Assembly: GCA_905200545.1 (NCBI GenBank)
Contig: CAJKKQ010000012.1
Span: 7,762-71,761 of the forward strand
DNA: 64,000 bases
Direction: 5' to 3'
Source: an uncultured Oscillibacter sp.
Lineage (GTDB): Bacteria; Bacillota; Clostridia; Oscillospirales; Oscillospiraceae
The translations under genes and the position numbers were made by a program. The notes under the pieces are model-generated. The model was not told the DNA's origin, made no database searches, and was given only the letters and a program-made list of their open reading frames with translations. This document shows, piece after piece, positions 8,580-18,090 of the stretch (positions are counted from its first letter, which is position 1; each line of letters opens with the position of its first letter).

Positions 8580-10157
8580 TTATTCAACTGCCTTATAGCA
8601 ATGTTCAAGGCGGAATCTTCCCAGAGACGTCTGCTCATATCCCTGCACTGCATCTGACATTGCAACCGGGATGTCAGCGTAATACAGAATCATGGCCGGA
8701 ACGTCATCGAACCAAATCTGCTGCAGCTCGCCGTAGTATTCGGCGCACTTTTCGGGATCGAACTCCGCAAGCGCCTTCTGCAAAATTTCATACCCTTCGG
8801 GATTCTCATAGTCGCAGAAGAATCCGCGTTCCTTTTCATAGTCGAAGAAATGCGTACTGATCTGAGACGGATGGGGAATGTCATCGATCCAAGTGACCAT
8901 CGTGATCTCAAAATCAACATTGTTTCTCTTTTCAATGTACGCGGATTTCTCCAAAACCTGGATGTCAAGGTTTACGCCGATCTGTGCCCACTGCTCTTTC
9001 AGAATGGTAGAGATCTCCTCGTAAGCGGGTTTGTCAGACCGGCACATGATGGAGATGTTGAATCCATCGGCATATCCCGCTTCCGCCAGCAGTTCTTTTG
9101 CCTTTTCGACATTATATTCCGAGGGCTTGATGGAATCGTTATAGTACAGGCCGGACGGCGTCATGTAGGAAGTCGCCACGGTACCAAGGCCACCCAGGAC
9201 CAAGTCCACGATCATCTGCATGTCTGTGGCATACCGAAGGGCCTGCCGCACCCGCACATCCTGAAGGATCTCATGCTTGGTATTGAAGTTGACCAGCTGC
9301 GTTTCCGTAGAACCAATGCCAAAAGCGCTGATCCCGTCCATGGCATCCAGCTCCGCAATGCTGTTGAAGGGAACCTCGTTGATGATATCCGCCTCTCCGG
9401 ACTGCAGCTGCAGCATTCTGGCACTGCTGTCCGGGACGATATTGAACCGAATGTACTGGGTAGGAACCTGGTCTGCGTCCCAATAGTAGGGATTCTTCTC
9501 CAACAGAAGATACTCGCCGATGGACCATTCCTTAATCATGTACGGGCCCGTTCCCATGGGTTTGAGCTGGTTCTCTTCGTCTCCGATGGACTCCACATAC
9601 GCCTTGCTCTGAACCGAGTTGTTGAACATGCCGATCTCGGACAGGAAAGACTCTCTGGGCTCCACCAGAGAAATCTCGATGGTGCTGTCATCAATGGCCA
9701 CCACATCCGCAATGGCGTCCGTGGAAGCGTGCCAGTTGCTCTCCTCCGTGTCCCGCGCCCGGAGCAGGGAGAACACCCAGTCCTCAGCGGTCACATCCGT
9801 TCCGTCGGAGAATTTGACTCCCTCCTTCAGATGGAACGTGTAAACACTGTTATCCTCATTGGCCTCCCAGGAATCCGCCAAATAAGGTTCCAGTTCCGTT
9901 CCGTCGCTGCTGGGCCGTACCAGTGTACCGAACAAGAGGTCGGTCAAGGCAATGGTAGAGTTATCACCCGGGATCATGACCGGATCCAACACGGACGGGC
10001 CGGAAGCATATGCAATCACCAGCGTATCCGCGCTTCCAGTTCCGGTGGATTCTCCTCCCCCTTCGGTTTCGTCAGAGGAAGACTCACCGCCACATGCCGC
10101 TAATGACAGCATCATGAGTAATGCCAACACGGTGCAAAAGACTTTTTTCATCTTCAT
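8580..10157 (-). CDS. oppA: Extracellular solute-binding lipoprotein, family 5 (OppA/DppA type)
   Basis: A 525-residue substrate-binding protein of the peptide/nickel type. Residues 1-20 form a lipoprotein signal with lipobox LAAC, followed by a Ser/Gly/Glu-rich linker. The family-5 fold then includes the 'LADSWEANEDNSVYTFHLKEGVKFSDGTD' region, a hallmark of SBP_bac_5. It is anchored outside the membrane and delivers substrate to OppBC. I chose the ATG at 10157 (AAAGGGAG upstream, clean signal peptide) over an upstream ATG at 10211. It is the first gene of the leftward operon. Confidence 0.93.
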   Translation of the reverse strand: MKMKKVFCTVLALLMMLSLAACGGESSSDETEGGGESTGTGSADTLVIAYASGPSVLDPVMIPGDNSTIALTDLLFGTLVRPSSDGTELEPYLADSWEANEDNSVYTFHLKEGVKFSDGTDVTAEDWVFSLLRARDTEESNWHASTDAIADVVAIDDSTIEISLVEPRESFLSEIGMFNNSVQSKAYVESIGDEENQLKPMGTGPYMIKEWSIGEYLLLEKNPYYWDADQVPTQYIRFNIVPDSSARMLQLQSGEADIINEVPFNSIAELDAMDGISAFGIGSTETQLVNFNTKHEILQDVRVRQALRYATDMQMIVDLVLGGLGTVATSYMTPSGLYYNDSIKPSEYNVEKAKELLAEAGYADGFNISIMCRSDKPAYEEISTILKEQWAQIGVNLDIQVLEKSAYIEKRNNVDFEITMVTWIDDIPHPSQISTHFFDYEKERGFFCDYENPEGYEILQKALAEFDPEKCAEYYGELQQIWFDDVPAMILYYADIPVAMSDAVQGYEQTSLGRFRLEHCYKAVE

Positions 10158-10346
10158 GGTTATTCTCCCTTTCACTTTTTTCCGAAAACAACACGTACCT
10201 TTTACTTTCATTATTCGACCTGTTTTCCCCCTTTCTCTCGGAAATCTTTACAAGCATGTTCTGACACAGCGATGGCAACCGGTGCTCTCTGAACAACACA
10301 CCACTTCTGGTTTCCGTATTGCGGAATTAAATTCCGTTATACGTCT

Positions 10347-10382
10347 ATTATACAATGCCATCTTATAACCTTCCAGTTATAA
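10347..10382 (-). promoter_or_regulatory. Candidate oppA promoter with operator
   Basis: On the minus strand there is a TATAAT at 10352-10347. About 17 bases upstream lies TTATAAC-N6-GTTATAA (10363-10382), an inverted repeat whose 6-base centre is at the -35 position, which suggests a regulator-binding site. A second palindrome, CGGAATTAAATTCCG (10322-10336), lies in the presumed leader. Inferred from sequence only. Confidence 0.5.
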
Positions 10383-11005
10383 AATGGCAATGGCGCTGTG
10401 CAACTGTTGTAATTTACGTACATGATATATGATAATGGATTTGTTGTCAATATAAATTATAACCAATAATTACTCCCATTCTCTTGCGATTCATGACAAC
10501 TGTCCGCGGATCACGCACAGAATTTAAAAGCCTTATATTTAATAATTATAAAATCATTTATACATCACTGTGCAAATTGCCATGGTAAAAAGCAAAGATC
10601 TTGGTTCATCCTTTCATTTGGAAGAAACACTCCACTTCGCTTTACGATGCCATAGACCGCCGTTGATACGCCCCGCTGCCCCTTTGTATGCTCCTCCACC
10701 TGAGAAACGAGGGAATTCCTCTGTCGCAGCCGCGGGCCGCAATACAGTCAAACACCCTCCAAATATGAACACAAAGGACAGGAGAATGATCCATATGCAC
10801 TTGTCTCCTCTCATGCGGATTTCTCCTTAAAGCCATATTCCGCAGGGCCCGATGGATCATTGAGGGAACCAACCGGTCAGAAAAATCCAAAAGATAGAAA
10901 CTGTGATCCGCTTCCTGCTTCGCAGCACATCTGTCTTTCCTGCTGGTTCCCTTAGTGGAAGACTATTTTCCGGCGTTGGAATGGGGGCGTATAGAGAATA
11001 CCGTT
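10383..11005. other. Long intergenic stretch with possible decayed reading frames
   Basis: The left part (10383-10610) is AT-rich and upstream of the importer operon. Between 10614 and about 10985, minus-strand frames show short coding-like pieces in different frames: a hydrophobic segment near 10905-10860 ending in a stop, then 'SMIHRALRNMALRRN', then 'RGDKCIWIILLSFVFIFGGC' with a lipobox-like end. This resembles a degraded membrane-protein gene, but I cannot name it and no single frame is intact. Confidence 0.3.
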
Positions 11006-12133
11006 TTACAGCATGGCGGCAAAATCCGCCATAGCCTCTGAAATCTTCAGCTGCTGGGGGCACACTGCCTCGCAGCTGCGGCAGCCGATGCAGGCGCCTG
11101 GCTGCCTGTCCTGCGGGATGGCGGAGAGGGCCATAGGGACAATGAAGCCGCCGCCGGTAAACCGGTGCTCGTTATACAGCGCCAGCAGGTGCGGGATGTC
11201 CAGCCCCTGGGGGCAGTGGCTGGTGCAGTACCGGCAGGCGGTACAGGCCAGTGCCTTGGGATTGGTCATCTCTCCGCCCAGGGCCAGAAGACCGTCCCAC
11301 TCTTCTTTTGTCAGGGAGTCCTCCGTCTCAAAGGTGGCAAGATTGTCCTTAAGCTGTTCCAGATTGGACATGCCGGAAAGAATGACCGTCACATTGGGGA
11401 TGCGCTGCAGGAACCGGAAGGCCCAGGCGGGAATGGACCGCTGTGGCGCCATGGTCTGGAGCACCACGGATTCCTGTTTGCTCAAGCGGGCCAGCCGGCC
11501 GCCCCGGAGGGGCTCCATCACCCACACGGGAATGCGGTACTGCTCCAGCAGTTCCGCCTTTTCTTTTCCGCCCTGGAACGTCCAGTCGATGTAGTTGAGC
11601 TGGAGCTGGCAGAATTCCATGTACGCTCCGTAGGCCTCCAGGAATCGCTTGAGCACCGGCATGGCCCCATGGCAGGAGAAACCCAGGTGACGGATGCGGC
11701 CGTTTTTCTTCTGCTCCAGCAAGTAGTCCAGAATGCCGTATTGGGGATCCAGGTAGGCGTCGATGTTCATCTCGCACACATTGTGGAACAGGTAAAAGTC
11801 AAAGTAGTCCACCCGGCACTTCTTCAGCTGTTCCTCGAAGATCTCCTGTACCTTGCCCATGTTGCCCAGGTCATAGCCGGGGAATTTGTTGGCCAGATAG
11901 AACTTGTCCCGGGGATAGGCGGCCAGAGCCCTGCCGATGGCCAGCTCGGAATTGCCGCCATGATAGGCCCAGGCGGTGTCGTAGTAGTTGACGCCCCGCT
12001 CCATGGCCAGGGCCACCATTTTCTCCACAGCGGCCTGATCCACCACGGCGTCATTCCCATCCGCCACAGGCAGACGCATACACCCCAGCCCCAAGTTGGA
12101 GAGCTTCATCCCTTGGAAATCCTGATAAATCAT
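11006..12133 (-). CDS. Aldo/keto reductase with C-terminal [4Fe-4S] ferredoxin domain
   Basis: A 375-residue protein. The N-terminal AKR barrel has 'GLGCMRLP', catalytic Asp/Tyr in 'NYYDTAWAYHGG', Lys in 'YLANKFP' and His in 'YLFHNVCE'. A C-terminal ferredoxin-like domain follows with CTACRYCTSHCPQ and CIGCRSCEAVCPQ, enough cysteines for two [4Fe-4S] clusters. This fused AKR type is common in Clostridia; physiological substrates are mostly unknown. The ATG at 12133 has AAGGAG upstream. It lies 20 bases after the carboxymuconolactone-decarboxylase-like gene and probably shares its transcript. Confidence 0.88.
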   Translation of the reverse strand: MIYQDFQGMKLSNLGLGCMRLPVADGNDAVVDQAAVEKMVALAMERGVNYYDTAWAYHGGNSELAIGRALAAYPRDKFYLANKFPGYDLGNMGKVQEIFEEQLKKCRVDYFDFYLFHNVCEMNIDAYLDPQYGILDYLLEQKKNGRIRHLGFSCHGAMPVLKRFLEAYGAYMEFCQLQLNYIDWTFQGGKEKAELLEQYRIPVWVMEPLRGGRLARLSKQESVVLQTMAPQRSIPAWAFRFLQRIPNVTVILSGMSNLEQLKDNLATFETEDSLTKEEWDGLLALGGEMTNPKALACTACRYCTSHCPQGLDIPHLLALYNEHRFTGGGFIVPMALSAIPQDRQPGACIGCRSCEAVCPQQLKISEAMADFAAML

Positions 12134-12153
12134 AAAACAGCTCCTTATTTTCT

Positions 12154-12903
12154 TTATTTTGCGGCCTCGTTGATGCAGCGCAGGGCGTTGAGGCTCCGGG
12201 GATAGCCGATGTAGGGCAGGCACTGGGAAACCACATCGATGAGAAGCAGCTTATCGTTCCCGATGCGCAAATTAGCGGCGGCATGGCTTACCAGCTGAGG
12301 CTCACAGCCGCCCTGAGCAGCCAGAAAGCAGAAGGTTATGAGTTCCCGCTGCCGGTAATCCAGCCCGCCTCTGGTGTAGTAATCTCCGAAGCAGTTGCCC
12401 GCCAGCCAGCGATTGATGTGACGGCTCTCCTCCGGGCCGCTGTCCTGGAAGCCGCGCATCTGCTGGCCGAAAATGTCGACCTGGGCCTGATTTCCCGCCG
12501 TAATCCGGGTATCCGGCGTGGTGGTCCCCTGAGGGGGAAGGGGGAGGGACACCCCCTGCTCCTCCAGCACGGCATTGACCCCGTGCAGGAAGGGCAGCAC
12601 CCGGCCCAGGCCCAAATAGGCAGCTCCCTGATAAACCAATTCCTTGATCTCCACAGGTGTCATGCCGCTTTTCAGGGCCCCCGGCACCATGGCGCAAAAG
12701 GCGTCCGCCCCTTGACAGCCCATCAGTGTGGCCAGGATGGCCAAAAAGCGGGTCTTATCGTCCAGTTTGCTCTCCCGAATCACCTCATCAAAGGCGAAGT
12801 TGGAAAACAGCGTGGAAAATTCCGGATCGCTCGGGTCCAGCCCAAAGGGATCCCGGACAAACCGCTCCTCACCGTATTGCATTGCAGTCGCAGACCATTC
12901 CAT
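12154..12903 (-). CDS. Carboxymuconolactone decarboxylase family protein (two-domain, AhpD-like)
   Basis: A 249-residue protein with two CMD-type helical repeats. The first, around residues 40-120, contains 'RFLAILATLMGCQGADAF' and the second, around 165-240, contains 'RQRELITFCFLAAQGGCEPQLVSHAAANLRIG'. The classic AhpD CxxC pair is not present; single Cys residues stand at the equivalent places, so a peroxidase role is doubtful. The ATG at 12903 has GGAGGTG upstream. It is grouped with flavodoxin-like and aldo/keto reductase genes, a cluster often linked to redox or quinone stress. Function beyond the family is unknown. Confidence 0.82.
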   Translation of the reverse strand: MEWSATAMQYGEERFVRDPFGLDPSDPEFSTLFSNFAFDEVIRESKLDDKTRFLAILATLMGCQGADAFCAMVPGALKSGMTPVEIKELVYQGAAYLGLGRVLPFLHGVNAVLEEQGVSLPLPPQGTTTPDTRITAGNQAQVDIFGQQMRGFQDSGPEESRHINRWLAGNCFGDYYTRGGLDYRQRELITFCFLAAQGGCEPQLVSHAAANLRIGNDKLLLIDVVSQCLPYIGYPRSLNALRCINEAAK

Positions 12904-13068
12904 ATTGCCACCTCCAAGTAAATTCATATTTTGTTCCTGCATTTTGAAGCAGCCACCATGCTGGTCGATATGTCCTGTATGACAGAGAGACGGCGGCAAA
13001 AAGCAGGCATACACTCCTGTTTCGTAACTGCCGCGGGTGAATGATTCGGCCGCGGCAGTCTGCAGCCC

Positions 13069-13749
13069 TTATTCCACACTGGAAACGGACCCCTCAAATT
13101 CCCCATCCATGCCGGACAGGAGCTCCAGGCCCTCCACCCACCGGGCCACCTCCTCCTGGTCGGCCCCGGCTTCAAAGCGCTGGCCGGACAGCCAGTTGGC
13201 ATCAGGAGCCAGGGCCTGGATGTCGCTGAGGCTGCCGCCGATGCCGCTGGAGCCGGAGGTGCAGAAGGGTACAATGGTCTCTCCTGTAAAGTCGTAGCTC
13301 TCCAGGAAGGTGTGGATGATCTTAGGCGCCTGGCCCCACCAGATGGGGTAGCCCAGGAACACCACATCGTAATCCTCCGGGTTTTCCAGCGTCCCGGAAA
13401 TGGCTGGACGGGCATCCGGATCGTTCTGCTCCCGGTTGGCACGGCAATCGCTGTTGCTGTAGTTCAGGTCTTCCCTGGTGTAAGGCTCTTCGGGGACGAT
13501 CTCATAGAGATCAGCATCCAAAACCGTCTGGATGTGCCGGGCAATGCCCTCTGTATTGCCGGTGGCGGAAAAGCAGGCCACCAGCACATTGGGTTCCTCG
13601 TTGGCAGCGGAATTGCTCCCGTCCTGCGAGGAGAAAGCGGGGGGCGTGGACTGTGACTGTTCCGAGCCCCTCTGGGCACCGGTTCCTCCGCAGGCCGCCA
13701 AGGCACAAGCCAGGGCCAAAGCAGTCAGCAGTGCAAAAATCCGTTTCAT
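13069..13749 (-). CDS. Flavodoxin-domain lipoprotein
   Basis: A 226-residue protein. Residues 1-20 form a lipoprotein signal with lipobox LAAC, then a Ser/Gln-rich linker to about residue 52, then a flavodoxin_4-type domain with the FMN phosphate loop 'ACFSATGNTEGIA', the conserved 'YPIWWGQAP' and 'TSGSSGIG'. It is predicted to sit on the outer face of the membrane carrying FMN. It overlaps the MerR gene by 4 bases (ATGA), so it is translationally coupled to its likely regulator. A cytoplasmic paralogue without signal lies at 15788-16264. Confidence 0.88.
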   Translation of the reverse strand: MKRIFALLTALALACALAACGGTGAQRGSEQSQSTPPAFSSQDGSNSAANEEPNVLVACFSATGNTEGIARHIQTVLDADLYEIVPEEPYTREDLNYSNSDCRANREQNDPDARPAISGTLENPEDYDVVFLGYPIWWGQAPKIIHTFLESYDFTGETIVPFCTSGSSGIGGSLSDIQALAPDANWLSGQRFEAGADQEEVARWVEGLELLSGMDGEFEGSVSSVE

Positions 13750-14117
13750 GCTTCGATGCCTCCTGTTCTTCTGTGTAATTTTCGGATCTCATGCCGCAGG
13801 TAATCCAGCCGCTGGAGCTGATGCTCCTTGAAGTGGATCTCATCCAAAGCGGCGCTGCGCTTTCCTTCCAACATGCGCAGCCGCTGGGCACCGGAGGGCT
13901 CTCCTTCCAGCAGAAGCCGCATATAGACTTCCACCTCCTCTGTGGTGAACCCGATATCATGGAGGGTCATGATGGTACTCAGACGCTCCAGATCGGTGTC
14001 ATCGTACTGCCAGTCACCCATTACCTTTTTGACCGCCCCGCACAGTCCCCAACTCTCATATTCCCGCAGAATATGCATGGGGATCTGATAGCGCTCACTT
14101 GCCTCCTGGATCGTCAT
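13746..14117 (-). CDS. MerR-family transcriptional regulator
   Basis: A 123-residue regulator with an N-terminal winged-helix segment (TIQEASERYQIPMHILREYE, then a Trp-containing recognition region) and a C-terminal coiled coil, about the normal MerR length. The ATG at 14117 has GGAGGCTG upstream. It reads straight into the flavodoxin lipoprotein gene (ATGA overlap), so it probably controls that gene and itself. No metal-binding Cys set is visible in the C-terminal part. Confidence 0.85.
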   Translation of the reverse strand: MTIQEASERYQIPMHILREYESWGLCGAVKKVMGDWQYDDTDLERLSTIMTLHDIGFTTEEVEVYMRLLLEGEPSGAQRLRMLEGKRSAALDEIHFKEHQLQRLDYLRHEIRKLHRRTGGIEA

Positions 14118-14138
14118 ATCACAGCCTCCAAAACAAAA

Positions 14139-14170
14139 AATGCAGGTGTCCTCCCGGGGACACCTGCATT
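14139..14170 (-). terminator. Rho-independent terminator after lysR
   Basis: A 13-bp perfect stem (14139-14151 with 14158-14170) and a 6-base loop, followed on the minus strand by TTTTTGTTTT. It closes the LysR transcript and insulates the MerR gene. Confidence 0.88.
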
Positions 14171-14223
14171 CTAAAGCAGTTTTCAATCCATGTCTAATGC
14201 TTATTTTATTTCTATAAGAATGC

Positions 14224-15090
14224 CTATTCAGCATTTTTGATATGCTGGTGAAAGGCTTCTACCGCAGGAGTAAGAATCTGATCCTTTTTCCAAACCAATA
14301 CGGTTCCTGTTTCCATTCTCGGTGAGAGCGGAAGAAAACGCAGATCATCAAACGCCGTATTTAAGTCGAAGCACAAAGCCGTCCCTACTCCACAGCGTAC
14401 CATATTGGCCGCATTCAAAACCAAGTTGAAGGTGGCCGCTATCTGCAATTTTTCCCACCGTTCCCCAAACCAGCTGGCCAGTTCCCGTTGGACAATTTCC
14501 CGTCCGCTGATCAGCAGCGGAACATCCTCCAGATCCTGGGGCGTCACAGCTTCCATGGCAGCCAGGGGAGAGTCTGCCCGAACCAATACGCCCCAGAGAT
14601 CTTTTTCCCGCATCCGGCAAAAAGCATATTTTCCCACGTCGACCGGCTCGGTCAAAAGACCCATGTCCAGGATACCCATATCCAGCCGTTCTTTCACATC
14701 ATCGGCATTGGCGCTGAAAATGCGAAACGTCACCTTTGGATAAAGCGTGCGGAATGAGACCATTGCCCGAGACAAAAAGGACATGCTTCGCGTTTCCCCC
14801 GCCCCTATGGAAATCTCCCCCATAAGCTCCGTTTCCCGGCAAGCGAATTCGCGTTCCGTCTTTTCCGCCAGATCCACCAATTCCTGGGCCCGGCGACGCA
14901 GCAGCATCCCTTCATCCGTCAGAACGATATGATACCGGCTGCGGTGAAAGAGCTGCACCCCCAGCTCCTCTTCCAGCTGCATCAACTGCCGGGAAAGGGT
15001 GGGCTGGGTCAAATGGAGCAGGGCCGCCGCCCTGGTGATGTTCTCCTCCCGGGCCACCGCCAGAAAATATTTCAAAACCCGAAGTTCCAT
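14224..15090 (-). CDS. LysR-family transcriptional regulator
   Basis: A 288-residue LTTR. The N-terminal HTH is 'MELRVLKYFLAVAREENITRAAALLHLTQPTLSRQ', followed by the periplasmic-binding-protein-like effector domain (residues ~90-288). The ATG at 15090 has GGAGGAAAGGAGG upstream. It is divergent from the flavin reductase/flavodoxin/aldo-keto reductase set that starts at 15233 and is very probably its regulator. Confidence 0.92.
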   Translation of the reverse strand: MELRVLKYFLAVAREENITRAAALLHLTQPTLSRQLMQLEEELGVQLFHRSRYHIVLTDEGMLLRRRAQELVDLAEKTEREFACRETELMGEISIGAGETRSMSFLSRAMVSFRTLYPKVTFRIFSANADDVKERLDMGILDMGLLTEPVDVGKYAFCRMREKDLWGVLVRADSPLAAMEAVTPQDLEDVPLLISGREIVQRELASWFGERWEKLQIAATFNLVLNAANMVRCGVGTALCFDLNTAFDDLRFLPLSPRMETGTVLVWKKDQILTPAVEAFHQHIKNAE

Positions 15091-15173
15091 CCGCAGCCCT
15101 CCTTTCCTCCATGCTACCACCCCTGCCTTCTGAAAGCAAGATAAAAATGCTTTCCAAGAATGTCTGTATATTA

Positions 15174-15187
15174 AAAATGAGCATTTT
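15174..15187 (+). promoter_or_regulatory. Candidate LysR operator in the divergent intergenic region
   Basis: AAAATG-AG-CATTTT, an inverted repeat of the T-N11-A type, lies about 45 bases before the flavin reductase start and 84 bases before lysR. Position and symmetry fit a LysR box; not proven. Confidence 0.45.
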
Positions 15188-15232
15188 ACATTTTTAGATC
15201 GTGGACTTACAATGATGGCAAAGGAGGAAACC

Positions 15233-15775
15233 ATGATGCGTATTTTGATGATTGAGAGCAGTCCCCATAAGCACGGCTCCTCCAATCTGTTGGCTGAGCG
15301 GTTTATGGAGGGAGCGAAAGAGGCGGGGCACCAGACAGAGGTGTTTGACGCCGCCTGGGCCAACCTCCATCCCTGTCTTGGTTGTGACGCCTGCGGCATG
15401 GCGGGGCCCTGCGTGCAGAAGGATGACATGGCGGCCCTGCGGGACAAGCTCCTGGAGACGGATATGCTGGTATTTGTCACGCCGCTCTACTATTTTGGCA
15501 TGTCCGCCCAGTTGAAAATGGTCATTGACCGATTTTACAGCTTCACCGGCAAGCTCTCTTCCCGCAAGCTGAAAACGGCCCTCATCGCCGCTGCCTGGGA
15601 CAGCAACGACTGGACCATGCAGGATCTGTCCGCCCATTATCAGACCCTGTGCCGGTATATGAACTTCCAGGATCAGGGCATGATCCTGGGAACCGGCTGC
15701 GGCTCGGTATCCATGACAAAACGAAGCCCATTTTTGAACCAGGCCTATGAACTGGGAAAATCCCTGAAGGGATAG
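15233..15775 (+). CDS. NADPH-dependent FMN reductase / flavodoxin-like oxidoreductase
   Basis: A 180-residue FMN-binding protein. 'MIESSPHKHGSSNLLAERF' is the phosphate loop, 'CLGCDACG' and 'GPCVQKDDM' are typical of the iron-sulfur-flavoprotein-like NADPH-dependent FMN reductase group, and 'TPLYYFGMSAQLKMVIDR' is the isoalloxazine loop. I chose the ATG at 15233 because AAGGAGGAAA directly precedes it; an ATG at 15212 is the alternative. First gene of a rightward operon. Confidence 0.87.
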   Translation: MMRILMIESSPHKHGSSNLLAERFMEGAKEAGHQTEVFDAAWANLHPCLGCDACGMAGPCVQKDDMAALRDKLLETDMLVFVTPLYYFGMSAQLKMVIDRFYSFTGKLSSRKLKTALIAAAWDSNDWTMQDLSAHYQTLCRYMNFQDQGMILGTGCGSVSMTKRSPFLNQAYELGKSLKG

Positions 15776-15787
15776 GGAGGTTATTTT

Positions 15788-16264
15788 ATGAACACATTGG
15801 TTGCTTATTTCTCTGCCAGCGGTAACACAGCAAAGGCGGCAAAGGCTCTGGCAAAGGCCGCAGGGGCGGATCTCTATGAGATCAAACCCGCGGTCCCCTA
15901 TACCGGTGCCGATCTCAACTGGATGGACAAAGGCTCCCGCAGCAGCGTGGAGATGAACGACAAGAACTCCCGTCCCGCCCTGGCCGATACCGATGCCCCT
16001 GTGGCTGAACATGATGTGATATTTCTGGGCTTCCCCATCTGGTGGTATACGGCTCCCACCATCATCAACACCTTCCTGGAGCGCTACGATTTTTCCGGCA
16101 AAACCATCGTCCTCTTTGCCACCTCCGGCGGAAGCGGCCTGGGCAGCACGGCCGCAGCCCTGCAAAGCAGCGCTCCCGGCGCCAGGATCCTGGACGGCCG
16201 GCTGCTCAACGGACGGCTGAACGAAGAGGATCTGAAGGCATGGGTGTCCGGGCTGAACCTCTGA
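15788..16264 (+). CDS. Flavodoxin family protein
   Basis: A 158-residue cytoplasmic flavodoxin_4-type protein with 'AYFSASGNTAKAAKAL', 'FPIWWYTAPTIINTFLE' and 'ATSGGSGLGS'. It resembles the domain of the lipoprotein at 13069-13749. The ATG at 15788 has GGGAGG upstream, and it lies 12 bases after the flavin reductase gene. It probably carries electrons for, or is reduced with, its operon partners. Confidence 0.88.
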   Translation: MNTLVAYFSASGNTAKAAKALAKAAGADLYEIKPAVPYTGADLNWMDKGSRSSVEMNDKNSRPALADTDAPVAEHDVIFLGFPIWWYTAPTIINTFLERYDFSGKTIVLFATSGGSGLGSTAAALQSSAPGARILDGRLLNGRLNEEDLKAWVSGLNL

Positions 16265-16275
16265 GGTAAATGGAT

Positions 16276-17313
16276 ATGAAGTACACAAAACTGGGCAATT
16301 CCGATCTGGATGTCTCCCGCATCTGTATGGGCTGCATGGGATTTGGAGATGCCCAAAACGGCCAGCACTCCTGGACCATTGACGAGGCCCACTCCCGGGA
16401 GATTATCCGACGGGGCCTGGAGCTGGGGGTCAACTTCTTCGACACCGCCATCGCGTACCAGAGCGGCACCAGCGAGCAGTATGTAGGCCGCGCCCTCCGG
16501 GACTTTGCCCAGCGGGATCAGGTCGTGGTGGCTACCAAGTTTCTTCCCCGTACCAACGAAGAGATCAAAGCAGGGATCAGCGGTCAGGAGCATATTCGGC
16601 GAATGCTGGACAAGAGCCTGCAAAATTTAGGGATGGACTATGTGGATCTCTACATCTATCACATGTGGGATCACCAGACGCCCCTTTATGACATCATGGA
16701 GGGGCTGAACAACGTCGTGAAGGCGGGCAAGGCCCGGTATATCGGCATCTCCAACTGCTTTGCTTGGCAGCTCTGCAAGGCAAACGCCCTGGCAGAGCGG
16801 GAGGGCTTTGCCAAATTCGTCTCTGTCCAGGGGCACTACAACCTGATCTTCCGGGAGGAGGAGCGGGAGATGGCACCCTACTGCCGGGAAGAGAACATCG
16901 CCATGACCCCCTACAGTGCTTTGGCAGGCGGAAGACTGTCCAAGCATCCCGGGGAGACCTCCAAGCGGCTCCGGGAGGACAGCTACGCCCAGCTGAAGTA
17001 CGGCGCAGCACAGGATCTGGATGCCCCCATTCTGGCCCGGGTGGCGGAGCTGGCCGACCGCCGGGGCGTGTCCATGACGGAGATTTCCCTGGCATGGCTG
17101 CTGACGAACGTCACAGCCCCGGTAGTGGGAGCCACCAAACTCTCCCACATCGAAGGGGCGGCAAAAGCGGTGGATCTGGAGCTCACGGCAGAAGAATGTG
17201 TGTATCTGGAGGAACTCTATACGCCCCATCCGCTGGTGGGCGTCATGGCCCAGAATACGGCTGCGGCAGCAAACAGGAATCACGTCTGGTCCACCGGCAA
17301 TCAGACCATCTGA
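16276..17313 (+). CDS. Aldo/keto reductase
   Basis: A 345-residue AKR barrel with 'MKYTKLGNSDLDVSRICMGC', catalytic 'NFFDTAIAYQSG' (Asp, Tyr), 'ATKFLPR' (Lys) and 'IYHMWD' (His), and the NADPH-binding 'VGATKLSHIEGA'. I chose the ATG at 16276 (GAGG 9 bases upstream) over 16270. Third gene of the LysR-linked operon. Substrate unknown; a reductase of small aldehydes/ketones or sugar-like compounds is likely. Confidence 0.88.
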   Translation: MKYTKLGNSDLDVSRICMGCMGFGDAQNGQHSWTIDEAHSREIIRRGLELGVNFFDTAIAYQSGTSEQYVGRALRDFAQRDQVVVATKFLPRTNEEIKAGISGQEHIRRMLDKSLQNLGMDYVDLYIYHMWDHQTPLYDIMEGLNNVVKAGKARYIGISNCFAWQLCKANALAEREGFAKFVSVQGHYNLIFREEEREMAPYCREENIAMTPYSALAGGRLSKHPGETSKRLREDSYAQLKYGAAQDLDAPILARVAELADRRGVSMTEISLAWLLTNVTAPVVGATKLSHIEGAAKAVDLELTAEECVYLEELYTPHPLVGVMAQNTAAAANRNHVWSTGNQTI

Positions 17314-17720
17314 ACCATAAAAACAAGCAAATGCAACATAGTATTCTCTGCGGAGGCATTGCAAATATGGTTTTGATAACCGAAGCCGGTGGTAAAGCGG
17401 GAAACTCTTCTCTGCAGGCGCTGTCCTCCAAAGGAATCTCCACCTGCGCTTGAATTCACCGGAATGCTCAAAAAGGAGCTGTGTTGGCAGCAGAAGCCTC
17501 ATAGGTACATGGCTTTGCGGGAAAATGCCGTTAAGGCCATGAATAGGACCGTCTGTTTGATTTGCAATACGGCCAACCCACAGGGAAATGAAATCGGAGT
17601 GCTTTTAATTGAGGCAGCGGCAGCAGAACGCGTCTATGTAATATTCTCATCAATAACATGGTGCGAAGACGGCGTGTCGGAAAGGATTCCTGATAGGGCG
17701 ATCCAAATAGATATCATAGA

Positions 17721-17873
17721 TCAGATGTTTCTTATCCAAAAAATGATGCAAAAAGGTCCGGCGTGATACGCCGGACCTTTTTGCATACCTGATATGGCTA
17801 TTTTTGCAAGAGGCGTTTCTCCGTATCGTTCCAGCAAAGCACCGGCTATCATGCCTTTAAGATCGATAACCAT
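17721..17873 (-). pseudogene. Possible TetR-type regulator N-terminal remnant
   Basis: About 50 codons starting 'MVIDLKGMIAGALLERYGET' and continuing 'PLAKIAI' resemble the first helix and turn of TetR regulators. The frame then runs into a terminator hairpin and stops without the rest of the DNA-binding or ligand domain. A purine-rich ribosome site (GAAAGGGGCGGG) precedes the ATG. Weak evidence; could be chance. Confidence 0.25.
17751..17782 (+). terminator. Rho-independent terminator (bidirectional shape)
   Basis: A 13-bp perfect stem AAAAGGTCCGGCG / CGCCGGACCTTTT with a 5-base loop, followed by T on the plus strand and on the other side by T-rich minus-strand sequence. It is the likely end of the rightward aldo/keto reductase transcript. 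Confidence 0.8.
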
Positions 17874-18090
17874 ATCCCGCCCGCCCCTTTCACCTGCGAT
17901 ATGAATGCAATGAAGCAACTAAAGTTGACACTTGCAGGGTGACTGTCAGCCCATTGATAATTTGAATGCACATATCCGGATATAGGAAAACTATGCTGAA
18001 TGCAACTGCATTTACCTAATATAAACCGTAGCAGGGCATCCAGTTCTACTGATCGGCCTACACAGAAAAGTGCAAATCTGCAACAGAAAA

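Noticed and set aside
17389-17766. 125-codon plus-strand gene
   Set aside because: No ribosome site, no recognisable domain, and the frame ends in the loop of a terminator hairpin; likely chance.
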